Counted from the first letter of the stretch, positions 15,225 to 24,238 are shown. The stretch: 35,450 bases of DNA from Duodenibacillus intestinigallinarum (GCA_019117105.1 DXAH01000073.1:1-35450); one strand, 5' to 3'. Program-made: numbers and translations. Notes: generated from the letters alone by a model not told the origin.

Positions 15225-17210
15225 TTAGGGAGCAGGCGTGGTTGTCGTTTCCGTGGTTGTGGCTTCAAGAGCATCGTCGAGTTCTTCAGGGGGTTGTGCC
15301 GAAGATTCCGCCGGTGTGTTCTGCATTTGCTGCAGGAGTTCGGACTCCAGTTCCGGGTCGTTGGGCGCGAGCGTTCCTGCTTCCTGTGCGGCACGTTCGG
15401 CTTCGCGCGTCAGTCGCTCCAGCGAGCGGCTTTGGGCTCGCAGACGTTTGCTTTGACGCAGAACTTCAAATTCCACCAAGTCTTCTTCGCTCACCGGCTT
15501 GACGACACCGCCCTGAATCATGGCGGTCTGAGCACGGCGATCCACAACCGGCGTGAAATTGAGGTTGTAAGTGAGCGTCCCCAGAAGTCCCTTGATCTGA
15601 GCCGAGGAAACACCGTGAGCCACTGATTGCGACAGAGCATAGGCATCGGCGCCGAGCGCAAAGAGGCGCTTGTCAAACGTGGTTTCAGGCACCGGAACCT
15701 GATAGGTCTGCTCGAACTCTTCGGGGTTGAAGTTCAGAATCATCGGAGCGTCCACAAGACCGACCTGCAGCAGGTCGTAGGTCATGGCGCGGGCGGCCGA
15801 ATCGGTGGCGGTCTCTCCGGGGTTTGTGAGCGATGTGGCCCACACGCGCGTGCGGATGGGCAGACGAGAGCGCACAAGTGACGCGTTTTTGGCGTCCATG
15901 GCGAGGAACGCGGCATAGTAGGGCGGCTCGGAGAGCGCGACGCGGGCGCGCTTTGCCGCCTGCAGACGACGGATGCGAATCTGCTGCTGACGCCAACCGA
16001 CCGGGTCGGCTTCCTGATCGATCAGCACTTCGTCGAATTCGTCGGTATTGAGTTTTTCGACGACCAGTTCGAAGAACTTGCGCAGGCGCGTGAATTCATT
16101 GAGATCGACCGTCAGTCGATCGGGCGTAAAGCCCATGCGGATCAGTTCTTGCTCGAAGGCTTGAGAAACGCGCTTTTCAAGCGGCGTGTCGTGGTCGATC
16201 AGCAGTACCTTGGGCTTTTCGCCTGCTTCCGTGGTTTCCGGCAGGGAGGCTACGCCGAGACGAGCGACGTATTCGGCGTCATGCTCCATGGACATGCCGA
16301 GCATGAGCATGTTGCGCGGGAACTGCAGCGGTTTGCGGTTGTAGAAGGGCAATTCAATTTCGTCGGCAAGCACCAACCCCGGCACCCTGGTTTTATTGGA
16401 AATGCGGCCGCCGGTCGGCTGATTGTCTGCGGCTTCCTTTTCGGACAAGGCAGCTTCAAGCGGACGTTCTTCGGCGGCTTCGAGTGCCGCGGCGTTTTTC
16501 TGTGCTTCACGCAAACGCCGCTCGGCGAAAATTTCGTCCTGCGTCATCGGTGTGAGCTCGTCGAGTTCGATTTCGTTGAGCGTCACCAGGGGAAGCGGCA
16601 GGTAGTTGAGCTTGGCGATCTCGGAAATGGCGGTACGATCAAGCGGACCGACGGCAACCTGTGCGCCGGCACGAGCGGCGGCTTTGAGCTGATCAACGGC
16701 CGAGCCGTTGGATCCCGGACGCACCAACAGGACTTCGGCAGGGTGCTCTGATGCATAATTGGCTGCCAGAAGGCCTAAGAGAGCCGTCTGTGAGGGACCT
16801 TCCAGAGGAGAGTCTGCGGTCGGCAGCAAAAACGCCATGCGCATGCTGTACTCTTGCGGCTCGCCGGCTGCCTCTCCGGAAGCCGTATTGTTGGCCGCAA
16901 GCGGAGTCTCGGACGTTTGGCCGGATTCTGCGGAGGGTGAGCTCGAAGCGGCGTCGGAAGACAGTGCGTCAACGGATGCAGCGGCAGGAGCGGGCGCGGC
17001 GGGTTGAGCCTGCTGCTGTGCCGCTTCAGCGGCTTCGGCAGCTGAAACGGTTCCGAGGGCGGCTTCAAGCTCGCTGTTGACAGCAGCGGCGGGCGCGGCT
17101 TCGAGAGCGCTCGGGGTCGGGTTTGTTTCTTGGGCCGCAGCGGCGCAAGTCAGTAACGAAAAAGCGCAAAAAAGACCGGCAACGGCAGGATTTTTCACGA
17201 TGCAGTTCAC
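15225..17210 (-). CDS. lpoA: LpoA-like penicillin-binding protein activator
   Basis: This 661-residue envelope protein starts with a signal peptide (NPAVAGLFCAFSLLTCAAAA). An Ala/Pro/Ser-rich low-complexity linker runs to about residue 105, and a periplasmic-binding-protein-like domain (LppC/LpoA family) fills about 115-590. The tail is rich in Glu, Ala and Thr. LpoA is an outer-membrane lipoprotein that stimulates PBP1A. The lipobox here (LLTC) is not canonical, so lipidation is doubtful. The divergent pairing with rsmI is the same as for E. coli lpoA and supports the call. The start is uncertain: GTG 17210 overlaps the rsmI 5' end, and an in-frame GTG at 17198 would give a more typical signal peptide. 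Confidence 0.78.
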   Translation of the reverse strand: MNCIVKNPAVAGLFCAFSLLTCAAAAQETNPTPSALEAAPAAAVNSELEAALGTVSAAEAAEAAQQQAQPAAPAPAAASVDALSSDAASSSPSAESGQTSETPLAANNTASGEAAGEPQEYSMRMAFLLPTADSPLEGPSQTALLGLLAANYASEHPAEVLLVRPGSNGSAVDQLKAAARAGAQVAVGPLDRTAISEIAKLNYLPLPLVTLNEIELDELTPMTQDEIFAERRLREAQKNAAALEAAEERPLEAALSEKEAADNQPTGGRISNKTRVPGLVLADEIELPFYNRKPLQFPRNMLMLGMSMEHDAEYVARLGVASLPETTEAGEKPKVLLIDHDTPLEKRVSQAFEQELIRMGFTPDRLTVDLNEFTRLRKFFELVVEKLNTDEFDEVLIDQEADPVGWRQQQIRIRRLQAAKRARVALSEPPYYAAFLAMDAKNASLVRSRLPIRTRVWATSLTNPGETATDSAARAMTYDLLQVGLVDAPMILNFNPEEFEQTYQVPVPETTFDKRLFALGADAYALSQSVAHGVSSAQIKGLLGTLTYNLNFTPVVDRRAQTAMIQGGVVKPVSEEDLVEFEVLRQSKRLRAQSRSLERLTREAERAAQEAGTLAPNDPELESELLQQMQNTPAESSAQPPEELDDALEATTTETTTTPAP

Positions 17211-18123
17211 TTCAGATATTGATGAAACGGGACAGAGGACGCGATCGTCGCAGTTTGCGGCCGATCCTCTGATGCAGAGCGCACAAACGGCGCAGCAGAG
17301 CTTTCCGCAGTCAGCGCTCTATATTGTAGGGCTTCCGATCGGGAATGCGGCAGACATTACTCTGCGCGCACTCTGGGTGTTGGACATCTGTGACCATGTG
17401 GCCTGTGAGGATACCCGGGAAACCCGCAAACTTCTGGATCGCTACGGGATTTCCACGCCGACGATCAGTGTGCATGAACATAACGAACGTTCGGCATCGC
17501 AAAAACTCATTGACTATCTTGCCAAAGGTGAGCGCATCGCTCTCGTGACGGATGCAGGCACTCCTGCCGTGAGCGATCCTGGAGCCAAAGCAGTTCAAAG
17601 CGTGCGCGAAGCGGGCTTTCGTGTGGTGCCGGTACCGGGTGCAAGCGCGGTTGTGACGGCGCTGTCGGCAAGCGGTTTGGATTCCTACAGCTTTACGTTT
17701 GCCGGCTTTGTGCCGCCTTCCGGCAAGGCTCGCCGAACGGCACTTTCCAAATTGGCGCAGAAAGAAGAGGCGTTTGTACTTTACGAGGCTCCGCATCGCA
17801 TTCGCGATCTTCTTAAGGACTTGGCTGATGTGCTTCATGCAGGACGCCGAGTTGTGGTGGCTCGTGAACTCACGAAAAAGTTCGAATCTTTCGATGCGAT
17901 GACGGCGTCCGATTTGCCCGATTGGGCGCAGGCTCACGAGCCGCGAGGCGAATACGCTGTGATTGTCGATATGCAGGACAAGAACGAGGAAGGGCTTGAT
18001 GCCAAAGACCTCAAGTGGCTACGAGCCATTGCGGAAGAAATGCCTAAGAGCAGAGCGGCGGCGTTGGCTGCGAAGGTTACCGGCATGAAGCGGGATACGA
18101 TTTATCAGATGCTTAACGCCTAA
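17200..18123 (+). CDS. rsmI: 16S rRNA (cytidine1402-2'-O)-methyltransferase
   Basis: This 307-residue SAM-dependent tetrapyrrole-methylase-fold enzyme methylates the ribose of C1402 in 16S rRNA. Typical motifs are LYIVGLPIGNAADITLRAL, ACEDTRETRKLL, HEHNER, LVTDAGTPAVSDPG, VPVPGASAVVTALSASGL, FYE/LYEAPHR and ARELTKKFE. ATG 17200 has a GGCAGGA site 9 bases upstream. ATG 17272 is an alternative that would give an N-terminus close in length to E. coli RsmI. The gene is divergent from lpoA, and the two 5' ends touch or overlap. Confidence 0.95.
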   Translation: MQFTSDIDETGQRTRSSQFAADPLMQSAQTAQQSFPQSALYIVGLPIGNAADITLRALWVLDICDHVACEDTRETRKLLDRYGISTPTISVHEHNERSASQKLIDYLAKGERIALVTDAGTPAVSDPGAKAVQSVREAGFRVVPVPGASAVVTALSASGLDSYSFTFAGFVPPSGKARRTALSKLAQKEEAFVLYEAPHRIRDLLKDLADVLHAGRRVVVARELTKKFESFDAMTASDLPDWAQAHEPRGEYAVIVDMQDKNEEGLDAKDLKWLRAIAEEMPKSRAAALAAKVTGMKRDTIYQMLNA

Positions 18124-18258
18124 GATTCGGAATGAAGACGAGTTTTTGTGGTTGTTTTCGTCGTCCTTGTAATCTATTGAATGTAAAAGAAAAAATCTTT
18201 CTATTGTAGAAATTTTGGAGTGCCTACTGTAAATTAAAAATCAGTACAGGCATTAGGA

Positions 18259-19545
18259 ATGCGTGCTTCAACCTCTGTCGCGTCGGCCGTGCTTTTACGA
18301 TGGGCGTCGCAAGAACTCAAAGACGTCCTGAAATCTCAGAGGATTGCCTCTGTGGTTGGACCTCGTCAATGCGGCAAGACGACTCTCGTGGAGAGTTGCG
18401 GATTGGAGAATTCCGTCTATTACTCTCTGGATTTGGAGTCGAATCTTCAGGCCGCGCTACAAGATCCCGGCTTTCTGATCAGTCAGTACCGCAGCCGCTG
18501 TCTTATCCTTGACGAAATCCAGAAAGCGCCGATTCTGATTGGTGAAATTAAGTACGCGGTGGATCATGATCACCGATGCGGTCAGTTTGTGCTGACCGGT
18601 TCCTCCGACTATCGCCGCCTTCCGCACGCGAATGAATCGCTGGCCGGCCGAGTTGATTTTGTCCGGCTCAGAACATTCTCCTCGGCAGAGCGAATGGGAG
18701 CCAAGCCCACGTTCTTGAAACGCATGTTCGAGCGTGACTTCAGCGGCGTGTATGCTGCCGAGACGACCGGCAAAAGATTTGCTGTATCCGAAGCGCTTAC
18801 GGGCGGCTATCCCAGGATTTCTCAGCAACCGGATCTACAAGCTCGGGCACGGTGGTTCCGTTCCTACCTGAAGCAACAGGTCATTCTCGATATGAAGGAA
18901 CAGTGGTCGATTCGTCGAGAAGATATTCTCGAGCAACTGTTTCCTTATCTTGCGGCAAATTCAAGCAAATTGAGCAATGCGAGCGAAATGGCGAAGCAGT
19001 TGGGCGCAAACTGGCAGACACTGAGTCGATATGTAGATGTGCTCAAGGCCATGTTCGTGGTTGAGGAACTGCCAGCTTGGTCTCGTAAGGATTACGACCG
19101 ACCGGGAAAGACACCGAAGTTTTTTATGACGGATACGGGTCTGATGAGCCATATCCTCGGAAAATACGATCTTGATGCGGTCTTGGAGGACGTTCCGTAT
19201 CAGGGTACGGATTTTGTTGGCAAACTGATCGAAACCTGGGTGTACAACCAACTGATGCCTGAAACTGATCTGCAGCCGATGTGGCAGATGAGCCACCTAC
19301 GCAGCGGCGACCGAAAAATCGATTTTGTCGTCACAAACGAAAACGGAGCGATTTTAGGAATTGAGGTCAAGGCCAGTCAGAGCGTCTGCACGGAAGATTT
19401 CAAGCACCTGCAGTGGTTTAAAGACAAAATTCTGCGACCGGAGGTGCCTTACACGGGCATTGTGCTTTATGCAGGAAACACGGTGCGATCGTTTGGCAAT
19501 GGTTGCTTTGCCGTTCCGTTTGCGTTGATGTGGGGCGACAACTGA
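18259..19545 (+). CDS. AAA-family ATPase with DUF4143 domain
   Basis: This 428-residue protein has an AAA_14-type ATPase domain (Walker A GPRQCGKT at 34-41, Walker B LILDEIQKAP near 82-91, sensor-like FVLTGSS) and a C-terminal DUF4143 domain (about 185-380) that includes a nuclease-like core (DRKIDFVV and GIEVKAS). The IDFVV...EVKAS arrangement resembles the PD-(D/E)xK nuclease fold. These proteins are common and scattered in bacteria and archaea; their role is not settled. It stands alone behind a 135-bp AT-rich leader, with no partner gene. No clear ribosome-binding site is seen at good spacing (TAGGA ends right before the ATG). Confidence 0.83.
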   Translation: MRASTSVASAVLLRWASQELKDVLKSQRIASVVGPRQCGKTTLVESCGLENSVYYSLDLESNLQAALQDPGFLISQYRSRCLILDEIQKAPILIGEIKYAVDHDHRCGQFVLTGSSDYRRLPHANESLAGRVDFVRLRTFSSAERMGAKPTFLKRMFERDFSGVYAAETTGKRFAVSEALTGGYPRISQQPDLQARARWFRSYLKQQVILDMKEQWSIRREDILEQLFPYLAANSSKLSNASEMAKQLGANWQTLSRYVDVLKAMFVVEELPAWSRKDYDRPGKTPKFFMTDTGLMSHILGKYDLDAVLEDVPYQGTDFVGKLIETWVYNQLMPETDLQPMWQMSHLRSGDRKIDFVVTNENGAILGIEVKASQSVCTEDFKHLQWFKDKILRPEVPYTGIVLYAGNTVRSFGNGCFAVPFALMWGDN

Positions 19546-19580
19546 AAAAATTCAGCCCGGCGCAATGGCAACCGGGCTGA
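19543..19580 (-). terminator. Intrinsic terminator of the minus-strand folE2-to-SDR run
   Basis: A perfect 9-bp stem (19552-19560 with 19572-19580) is followed on the minus strand by a run of T residues (the A-run at 19545-19550). It lies 16 bases after the SDR stop. It sits between convergent genes and may also slow transcription from the plus-strand ATPase gene. Confidence 0.85.
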
Positions 19581-19595
19581 GAAGAGGTGCATTCG

Positions 19596-20366
19596 TCAGA
19601 GGCCGAGCTCTTTGGCGCGCGGCTTTTCTCCGCGACCGCTCAAGGCCCAGTCGAAGACGGAATCGGGAAGAATCTTCAGAAGGCGTGCCACCCATGCCAT
19701 CTGCCAGGGAATCACGCGATAGGAATCTTTGTCGAGAATCGCCTTGACGGCGCGTTCGGCAAACTCTTCCGGCTCCAGAATGAAGGGCATCTTGTACGGA
19801 TTCTTGGCGACGAGCGGCGTACGAACGAAGCCCGGGCAGATTGTGGTGACGGAAATGCCGTACTTGCGAACATCGTTGCGCAGACTTTCCAGATAGCTGA
19901 TCACGGCGGCCTTGCTGGAGCAATAGGCTTCGCTGCCGGGAAGACCGCGGATACCGCCTACGGAACCGATGCCGGCAAACTGGCCGCCACCGCGCTTACT
20001 CATCGGTTCGATGAAGGGGTGGAAAGTTGCCGCCATCGCAAAGACGTTCGTGCGGTAGACCTTTTCAAGAACGTCCAGATCTTCTTCGTATTCCGTTTTG
20101 ACGCCGATCGAGATGCCGGCGTTGGCTAGCACGATGTCCACGGGGGCTTTGCCGTCAAAGTCCCGAGCCGCGGCAAAGAGTGCTGCGCGGTCGGTGACGT
20201 CGAGCGCATAGGTGGTGTGTGCCTGAGCGTTTTGCATGCTCGAAAGCACGGCGTCAAGCTTTTCCTGACTGCGGCCGACAAGACCCAGCTGAGCGCCCAT
20301 GGCATCGAACTTCTTGGCCATCGCAGCGCCGATGCCGCTGGATGCCCCAGTGATGAAAACGCGCAT
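19596..20366 (-). CDS. Short-chain dehydrogenase/reductase (SDR)
   Basis: This 256-residue classical SDR has the NAD(P)-binding TGASSGIG near residue 6, NAG (VLANAGIS), the catalytic Ser in GIGSVGG and YxxxK (YCSSKAA). The C-terminal region is SDR-like but longer than usual and ends in a basic tail. The ATG at 20366 is supported by AGGA upstream and shares one base with the dsbA-like stop (TAATG), so translation is coupled. The substrate cannot be deduced. Confidence 0.85.
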   Translation of the reverse strand: MRVFITGASSGIGAAMAKKFDAMGAQLGLVGRSQEKLDAVLSSMQNAQAHTTYALDVTDRAALFAAARDFDGKAPVDIVLANAGISIGVKTEYEEDLDVLEKVYRTNVFAMAATFHPFIEPMSKRGGGQFAGIGSVGGIRGLPGSEAYCSSKAAVISYLESLRNDVRKYGISVTTICPGFVRTPLVAKNPYKMPFILEPEEFAERAVKAILDKDSYRVIPWQMAWVARLLKILPDSVFDWALSGRGEKPRAKELGL

Positions 20367-21025
20367 TATTTTTCCTGACGGATTTTGTTGATGAGCCACT
20401 GCACGGTGTCGACCGTACCCTGACGCGTACCAACGAGATGCGGAGCAGTGATATAGCGGCCGGCAACGCCTACGCAAGGCGTGGAGTCCACACCGTAGTT
20501 CTTCCAGGTGCGGGTGGCTTGGCGAGCTTTGCTCACAACGGAGAAGCTACCGAGCGTCTGACGGAACTTGTTCTGATCGAGGCCATGCTCGCCGACCCAC
20601 TGCAGAACATCCTTTTCGATGTCGGCTGCCGAGCTCCAGTCGTGAGAGCCGCGGATCACCCAGGTCCAGAATTCCATATGCAGATCGCCCATGCGGCCGA
20701 GCGCTTCAAAGGCGTAGTAGGTATGCGGGAAGATGGCGAGATCGTCGTTCCAAGCCACGGGAACCGGCACAACCTTCACTGCCGGATTGCCCTTGACGGA
20801 CTCGATGAACTTTTCCATGACCGGAGCAAAGGTCAGACAGTGCGGGCAGGTGTAGGCGAAGAAGTCGTGAACAACGATCGGTTTTTTGGGAAATTCCAGA
20901 GGAGGACGCACCTCGATGTAGTCTTTGCCGAGAACGGGATCCGGAGCGGCAGCGAAAAGCGAACCGGAAAAGCCGGCCGCGCCAACGGCGGCGGCAGAAG
21001 AAATCAGGAGTCGGCGAGAAATCAT
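20366..21025 (-). CDS. dsbA: DsbA-like thiol:disulfide interchange protein
   Basis: This 219-residue periplasmic thioredoxin-fold oxidase inserts disulfides into exported proteins. The active site is CPHC at 60-63. The cis-Pro is P183 in STPC, unusually followed by an extra Cys at 184. The N-terminus has a twin-arginine-like signal (SRRLLIS, then a hydrophobic stretch and an Ala-rich cleavage region), so Tat export is possible. It lies downstream of the SPOR-domain gene and overlaps the SDR gene by one base. DsbA-type oxidation also feeds c-type cytochrome maturation, which the Mcc cluster in this window needs, but no direct link is visible. Confidence 0.9.
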   Translation of the reverse strand: MISRRLLISSAAAVGAAGFSGSLFAAAPDPVLGKDYIEVRPPLEFPKKPIVVHDFFAYTCPHCLTFAPVMEKFIESVKGNPAVKVVPVPVAWNDDLAIFPHTYYAFEALGRMGDLHMEFWTWVIRGSHDWSSAADIEKDVLQWVGEHGLDQNKFRQTLGSFSVVSKARQATRTWKNYGVDSTPCVGVAGRYITAPHLVGTRQGTVDTVQWLINKIRQEK

Positions 21026-21054
21026 GGTCGATAGTCCTTGTCTCTTTCGAAAAT

Positions 21055-21579
21055 TTAGTTGGGTTGATGCATGACAGTGCCCTGAATGCCGTTGTCGGCC
21101 AGGGTCTGTCGAATTTCTTCGGCAGCCGTTTCGTTGTCGAAGGGACCGAGGCGAACGCGATAGACACGCTTGCCGGCTTCACGACGGTACTCGATTTGAG
21201 CGTCGTTGCCTGTAAAGGCAATCTGGCCGCGCACTTTTTCGGCATCCGGCAACTCGGAGAAGGTGCCGGCGTTTACCCAGTAGCGATCGGTTGCAACCAC
21301 TTCGGCTGCATCGGTGTTGCCGGCCGTGACGGAAGCAACCTGACTTTCGGTCTGTTCGCTGCCCTGGCCGGAGGCGTAGAGCTTCTTGTTCGGATCAATA
21401 GTCTTGCCGTCAAGAAGCTTTTCGTCGACCGAGGTACTCACCTGCTGAATCTTGTTGACGAACGGAATCGGAGCATTCGAAATAAAGATGAAAACGGCAG
21501 CCGCAAGGATGAGTGCCGTTACGACGCCCATCGTAAAGGACCAGAAAAGCGCTGCCCCGGAATATTTACGTATCGTCAT
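21055..21579 (-). CDS. SPOR-domain membrane protein
   Basis: This 174-residue protein has a short cytoplasmic N-terminus, one membrane helix (about 10-33), a Gln/Ser/Ala-rich periplasmic linker, and a C-terminal SPOR domain (about 100-172, RYWVNAGTFSE...YRVRLGPF...A). SPOR domains bind denuded peptidoglycan at the division septum; the layout matches FtsN-like or cell-division-associated proteins. ATG 21579 is preferred over more distal in-frame starts because the upstream extension is an argS-overlapping shadow without a signal. It is 16 bases downstream of argS, as in many proteobacteria where argS is followed by a SPOR gene. Confidence 0.88.
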   Translation of the reverse strand: MTIRKYSGAALFWSFTMGVVTALILAAAVFIFISNAPIPFVNKIQQVSTSVDEKLLDGKTIDPNKKLYASGQGSEQTESQVASVTAGNTDAAEVVATDRYWVNAGTFSELPDAEKVRGQIAFTGNDAQIEYRREAGKRVYRVRLGPFDNETAAEEIRQTLADNGIQGTVMHQPN

Positions 21580-21595
21580 CTTTGTTCCGTTTTCT

Positions 21596-23326
21596 TTACA
21601 TACGTTCGGGAGCGGATACGCCGAGAACTTCCAGACCGTTGGCAAGGACGCGGCGGGCCGCCATACACAAGGCCAGGCGTGCGTTGCGTTCAGCTTCGTT
21701 GTCGACGAGCACGCGTTCGGCGTTGTAGAACGTGTGGAAGTCGGCGGCAAGTTCCTTCAGGTACACGCAAATGAGGTGCGGAGCCAGATCACGGGCCGCA
21801 ACGGCGAGCGTTTCGCCGTAACCGGCAAACTTGGCTGCCAAAGCGGTGGCGGCCGTGCCGGTTAGGCTAGACAAATCAAACTCTGCGGCTTCGGCTTCGG
21901 CCGGAATGGCAAAGCCCTTTTCCTGAGCCTGGCGCAGGACCGAGCAGATGCGGGCGTGCGCGTACTGCAGATAGTAGACAGGGTTTTCGTCGGACTTTGA
22001 GCAGGCCAGATTGATGTCGAACACGAATTCGGCATCGGACTTGCGCGAAACGAGGAAGAAGCGGGCGGCGTCGCGGCCGACCCAGTCGACGAGGTCGCGC
22101 AGCGTGACGTAGGTGCCAGCACGCTTGCTCATTTTGACTTCCTGACCGTCTTTGACCACCAGCAGCATCTTGTGCAAGAGGTACTCGGGGAAGGTTTTGG
22201 GAATGCTGATGCCGAGCGTTTTCGAGGCGGCCTGCAGGCCAATGCGTACGCGAGCTACGGTACCGTGGTGGTCCGACCCCTGAATGTTAATGGCGCGATC
22301 AAAACCGCGTTCGAACTTGGCAAGGTGATAGGCCACGTCAGGCACGAAGTAGGTGTAGTAACCGTCCTTCTTGCGCATCACTCGATCCTTGTCGTCCTTG
22401 AAGTCCTTGAATGCTTCATCGGTGGTGCGCAGCCACAGTGCACCGTCGGCTTCGTAGGTGAAGCCGGCTTGCACCATGGCGTCAACGGCCTTCTGCACAC
22501 GGCCGTCGGTGTACAGCGAGCTTTCGAGATAGAAGTTGTCGAAGGCAACGCCGAGCTGCTTGAGGTCGGAGTCCTGTTCGTTGCGCAGATAGGCCACAGA
22601 GTAGCGGCGGATGCATTCAAGATCAGCCGTATCGCCCGTGCTCTCGATCGTTTCGCCGGTGGTGGTGACGACTGGCTTCTTAGCGCAGTAGTCGCGGGCG
22701 ATGTCAACGATGTAGTCGCCGTGGTAGCCGTTTTCGGGGAAATCTTCGGCGGTCTGTTCGCCGGCCAGTTCTTTGGCGCGGGCTTGCACGGAAATTGTGA
22801 GATTGTGAATCTGAACGCCGGCGTCGTTGTAGTAGAACTCGCGCATCACTCGGTAGCCCTGCGTGGCCATGATGCGGGAGAGCACGTCGCCCAGAGCCCC
22901 CTGACGAGCATGCCCCAGATGCAGCGGGCCGGTGGGGTTGGCCGAGACGTACTCGAGAAGCACGCTCTTGCCTTCAAAAGCTTTACTGGTGCCGTAGGCG
23001 GAACCCTGGCGCAGCACGTCGCGAACGGAACGCACCTTGGCTTCCTGTGAGAAGCGGAAATTGATAAAGCCGGGGCCGGCAATTTCAACGTCGGAGAGGA
23101 TGTCGCTGAAAGCGGCGTCCTGCTTTATGGCTTCGACCAGAGCCGCAGCGAGTTCGCGGGGATTCTTGCCGGCTTTCTTGGCGCATTGCAGTGCGATGGT
23201 GGTGGCAAGATCACCGTGGCCGGCCTGCTTGGGGCGTTCAAGGCGGATGGGTTCCGGGGAAAGGCCGCAAGCGGACAGTGCGCGGGTCAGAAGTTCAGTG
23301 AGAGCCTGTTTCTGGTCTTCGATCAT
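21596..23326 (-). CDS. argS: Arginyl-tRNA synthetase
   Basis: This 576-residue class I enzyme charges tRNA-Arg. An N-terminal Add-1 domain (about 1-100) precedes the HIGH-like motif HLGH in ANPTGPLHLGHARQG, the KMSK motif is KMSKRAGTY near 410, and a C-terminal anticodon-binding helical domain ends in the usual GLEVLGVSAPERM. Length is normal. The ATG 23326 has only a weak purine-rich site upstream. It is the second gene of the folE2, argS, SPOR, dsbA, SDR run. Confidence 0.97.
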   Translation of the reverse strand: MIEDQKQALTELLTRALSACGLSPEPIRLERPKQAGHGDLATTIALQCAKKAGKNPRELAAALVEAIKQDAAFSDILSDVEIAGPGFINFRFSQEAKVRSVRDVLRQGSAYGTSKAFEGKSVLLEYVSANPTGPLHLGHARQGALGDVLSRIMATQGYRVMREFYYNDAGVQIHNLTISVQARAKELAGEQTAEDFPENGYHGDYIVDIARDYCAKKPVVTTTGETIESTGDTADLECIRRYSVAYLRNEQDSDLKQLGVAFDNFYLESSLYTDGRVQKAVDAMVQAGFTYEADGALWLRTTDEAFKDFKDDKDRVMRKKDGYYTYFVPDVAYHLAKFERGFDRAINIQGSDHHGTVARVRIGLQAASKTLGISIPKTFPEYLLHKMLLVVKDGQEVKMSKRAGTYVTLRDLVDWVGRDAARFFLVSRKSDAEFVFDINLACSKSDENPVYYLQYAHARICSVLRQAQEKGFAIPAEAEAAEFDLSSLTGTAATALAAKFAGYGETLAVAARDLAPHLICVYLKELAADFHTFYNAERVLVDNEAERNARLALCMAARRVLANGLEVLGVSAPERM

Positions 23327-23395
23327 TTTTTTGTCTTCGTTGAAATGAAGCGGGTGAAAGCCTATTTGAAAAGGTCGGCCGCAGACATGACAAAG

Positions 23396-23416
23396 AGGCG
23401 GTCGAATCGACCGCCT
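23396..23416 (-). terminator. Short perfect hairpin between folE2 and argS
   Basis: Ten-base arms (23396-23405 and 23407-23416) pair perfectly around a minimal loop. On the minus strand it is followed by TCTTTGTC, a weak U-run. It may give partial termination between folE2 and argS. Confidence 0.5.
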
Positions 23417-23440
23417 GTCTGCCAGAGATGTTCCTGAATT

Positions 23441-24238
23441 TTACGCGAGACGCTTGTCGCGAGAAATCGTTGCGTAAGCGGAATGGTTATGAATTGATTC
23501 AAAGTTCTCGGCTTCGGCTCGGTACCAGAGCACTCGATCGTCGGCGTTGAGCTGCTTGCAGACGTCGCGGATGATGTCTTCGACGAACTTCGGATGATCG
23601 TAAGCAAACTCCGTCACGAACTTTTCATCGTTGCGCTTCAGTCGGCTCCAAAGTTCGCACGAGGCAGACGTTTCGGCAAAGCGGATCTGCTCTTCGAGCG
23701 AAATGGGTTCGGACAGTTCCAGCGCCACAACAATGTGAGAGCGCTGATTGTGGGCGCCGTAGTCGCTGATTTCGCGGCTGCAGGGGCACAGACTCGTGAC
23801 CGGAACGGTGACCTCCTGAATGACGCGTGTCTTTCCGCCGACTCGTTCGGCCAGGAAGCGTACGTCGTAGTTCATGAGGCTCTTTAATTTGGACATGGGA
23901 CTCGTCTTGGTGACGAAGAAGGGGCAGGAAATTTCGATGTAGCCCTCTTCAGCTTCCAGAAGCGTGAGCATTTTTTCGAGTGTCTCGCGCATCATGTCGC
24001 TCGAAAGCGGTTCGTGGTTGTCGGCAATGAGCGAGACGAAGCGGGACATATGCGTGCCGCGCTTGTCGGCGGGAAGTCCCACGCACATGCACACCTTGGC
24101 GACGGTGGGCTGAGCACCCTTGACACTTTGCACCTGCAGAGGAACGGTGAGGCCGCGGATGCCGACGCGGTCAATCGGAATATTGCGCCCGTCCATCAAA
24201 TTCTGGACGTCGGGCAGGACGTTGCTGGTCTTATCCAT
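23441..24238 (-). CDS. folE2: GTP cyclohydrolase I, FolE2 type
   Basis: This 265-residue type IB GTP cyclohydrolase opens GTP to dihydroneopterin triphosphate for folate and queuosine. Family motifs are GTHMSRFV, SLCPCSREISDYGAHNQRSH and ESIHNHSAYA. The Cys in SLCPCS and the His pair are expected metal ligands. Type IB enzymes work with Mn or Fe and are often used when zinc is scarce. ATG 24238 gives the best match to other FolE2 starts; TTG 24253, with GGGA 6 bases upstream, is possible. No obvious zinc-responsive operator is seen upstream. Confidence 0.95.
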   Translation of the reverse strand: MDKTSNVLPDVQNLMDGRNIPIDRVGIRGLTVPLQVQSVKGAQPTVAKVCMCVGLPADKRGTHMSRFVSLIADNHEPLSSDMMRETLEKMLTLLEAEEGYIEISCPFFVTKTSPMSKLKSLMNYDVRFLAERVGGKTRVIQEVTVPVTSLCPCSREISDYGAHNQRSHIVVALELSEPISLEEQIRFAETSASCELWSRLKRNDEKFVTEFAYDHPKFVEDIIRDVCKQLNADDRVLWYRAEAENFESIHNHSAYATISRDKRLA

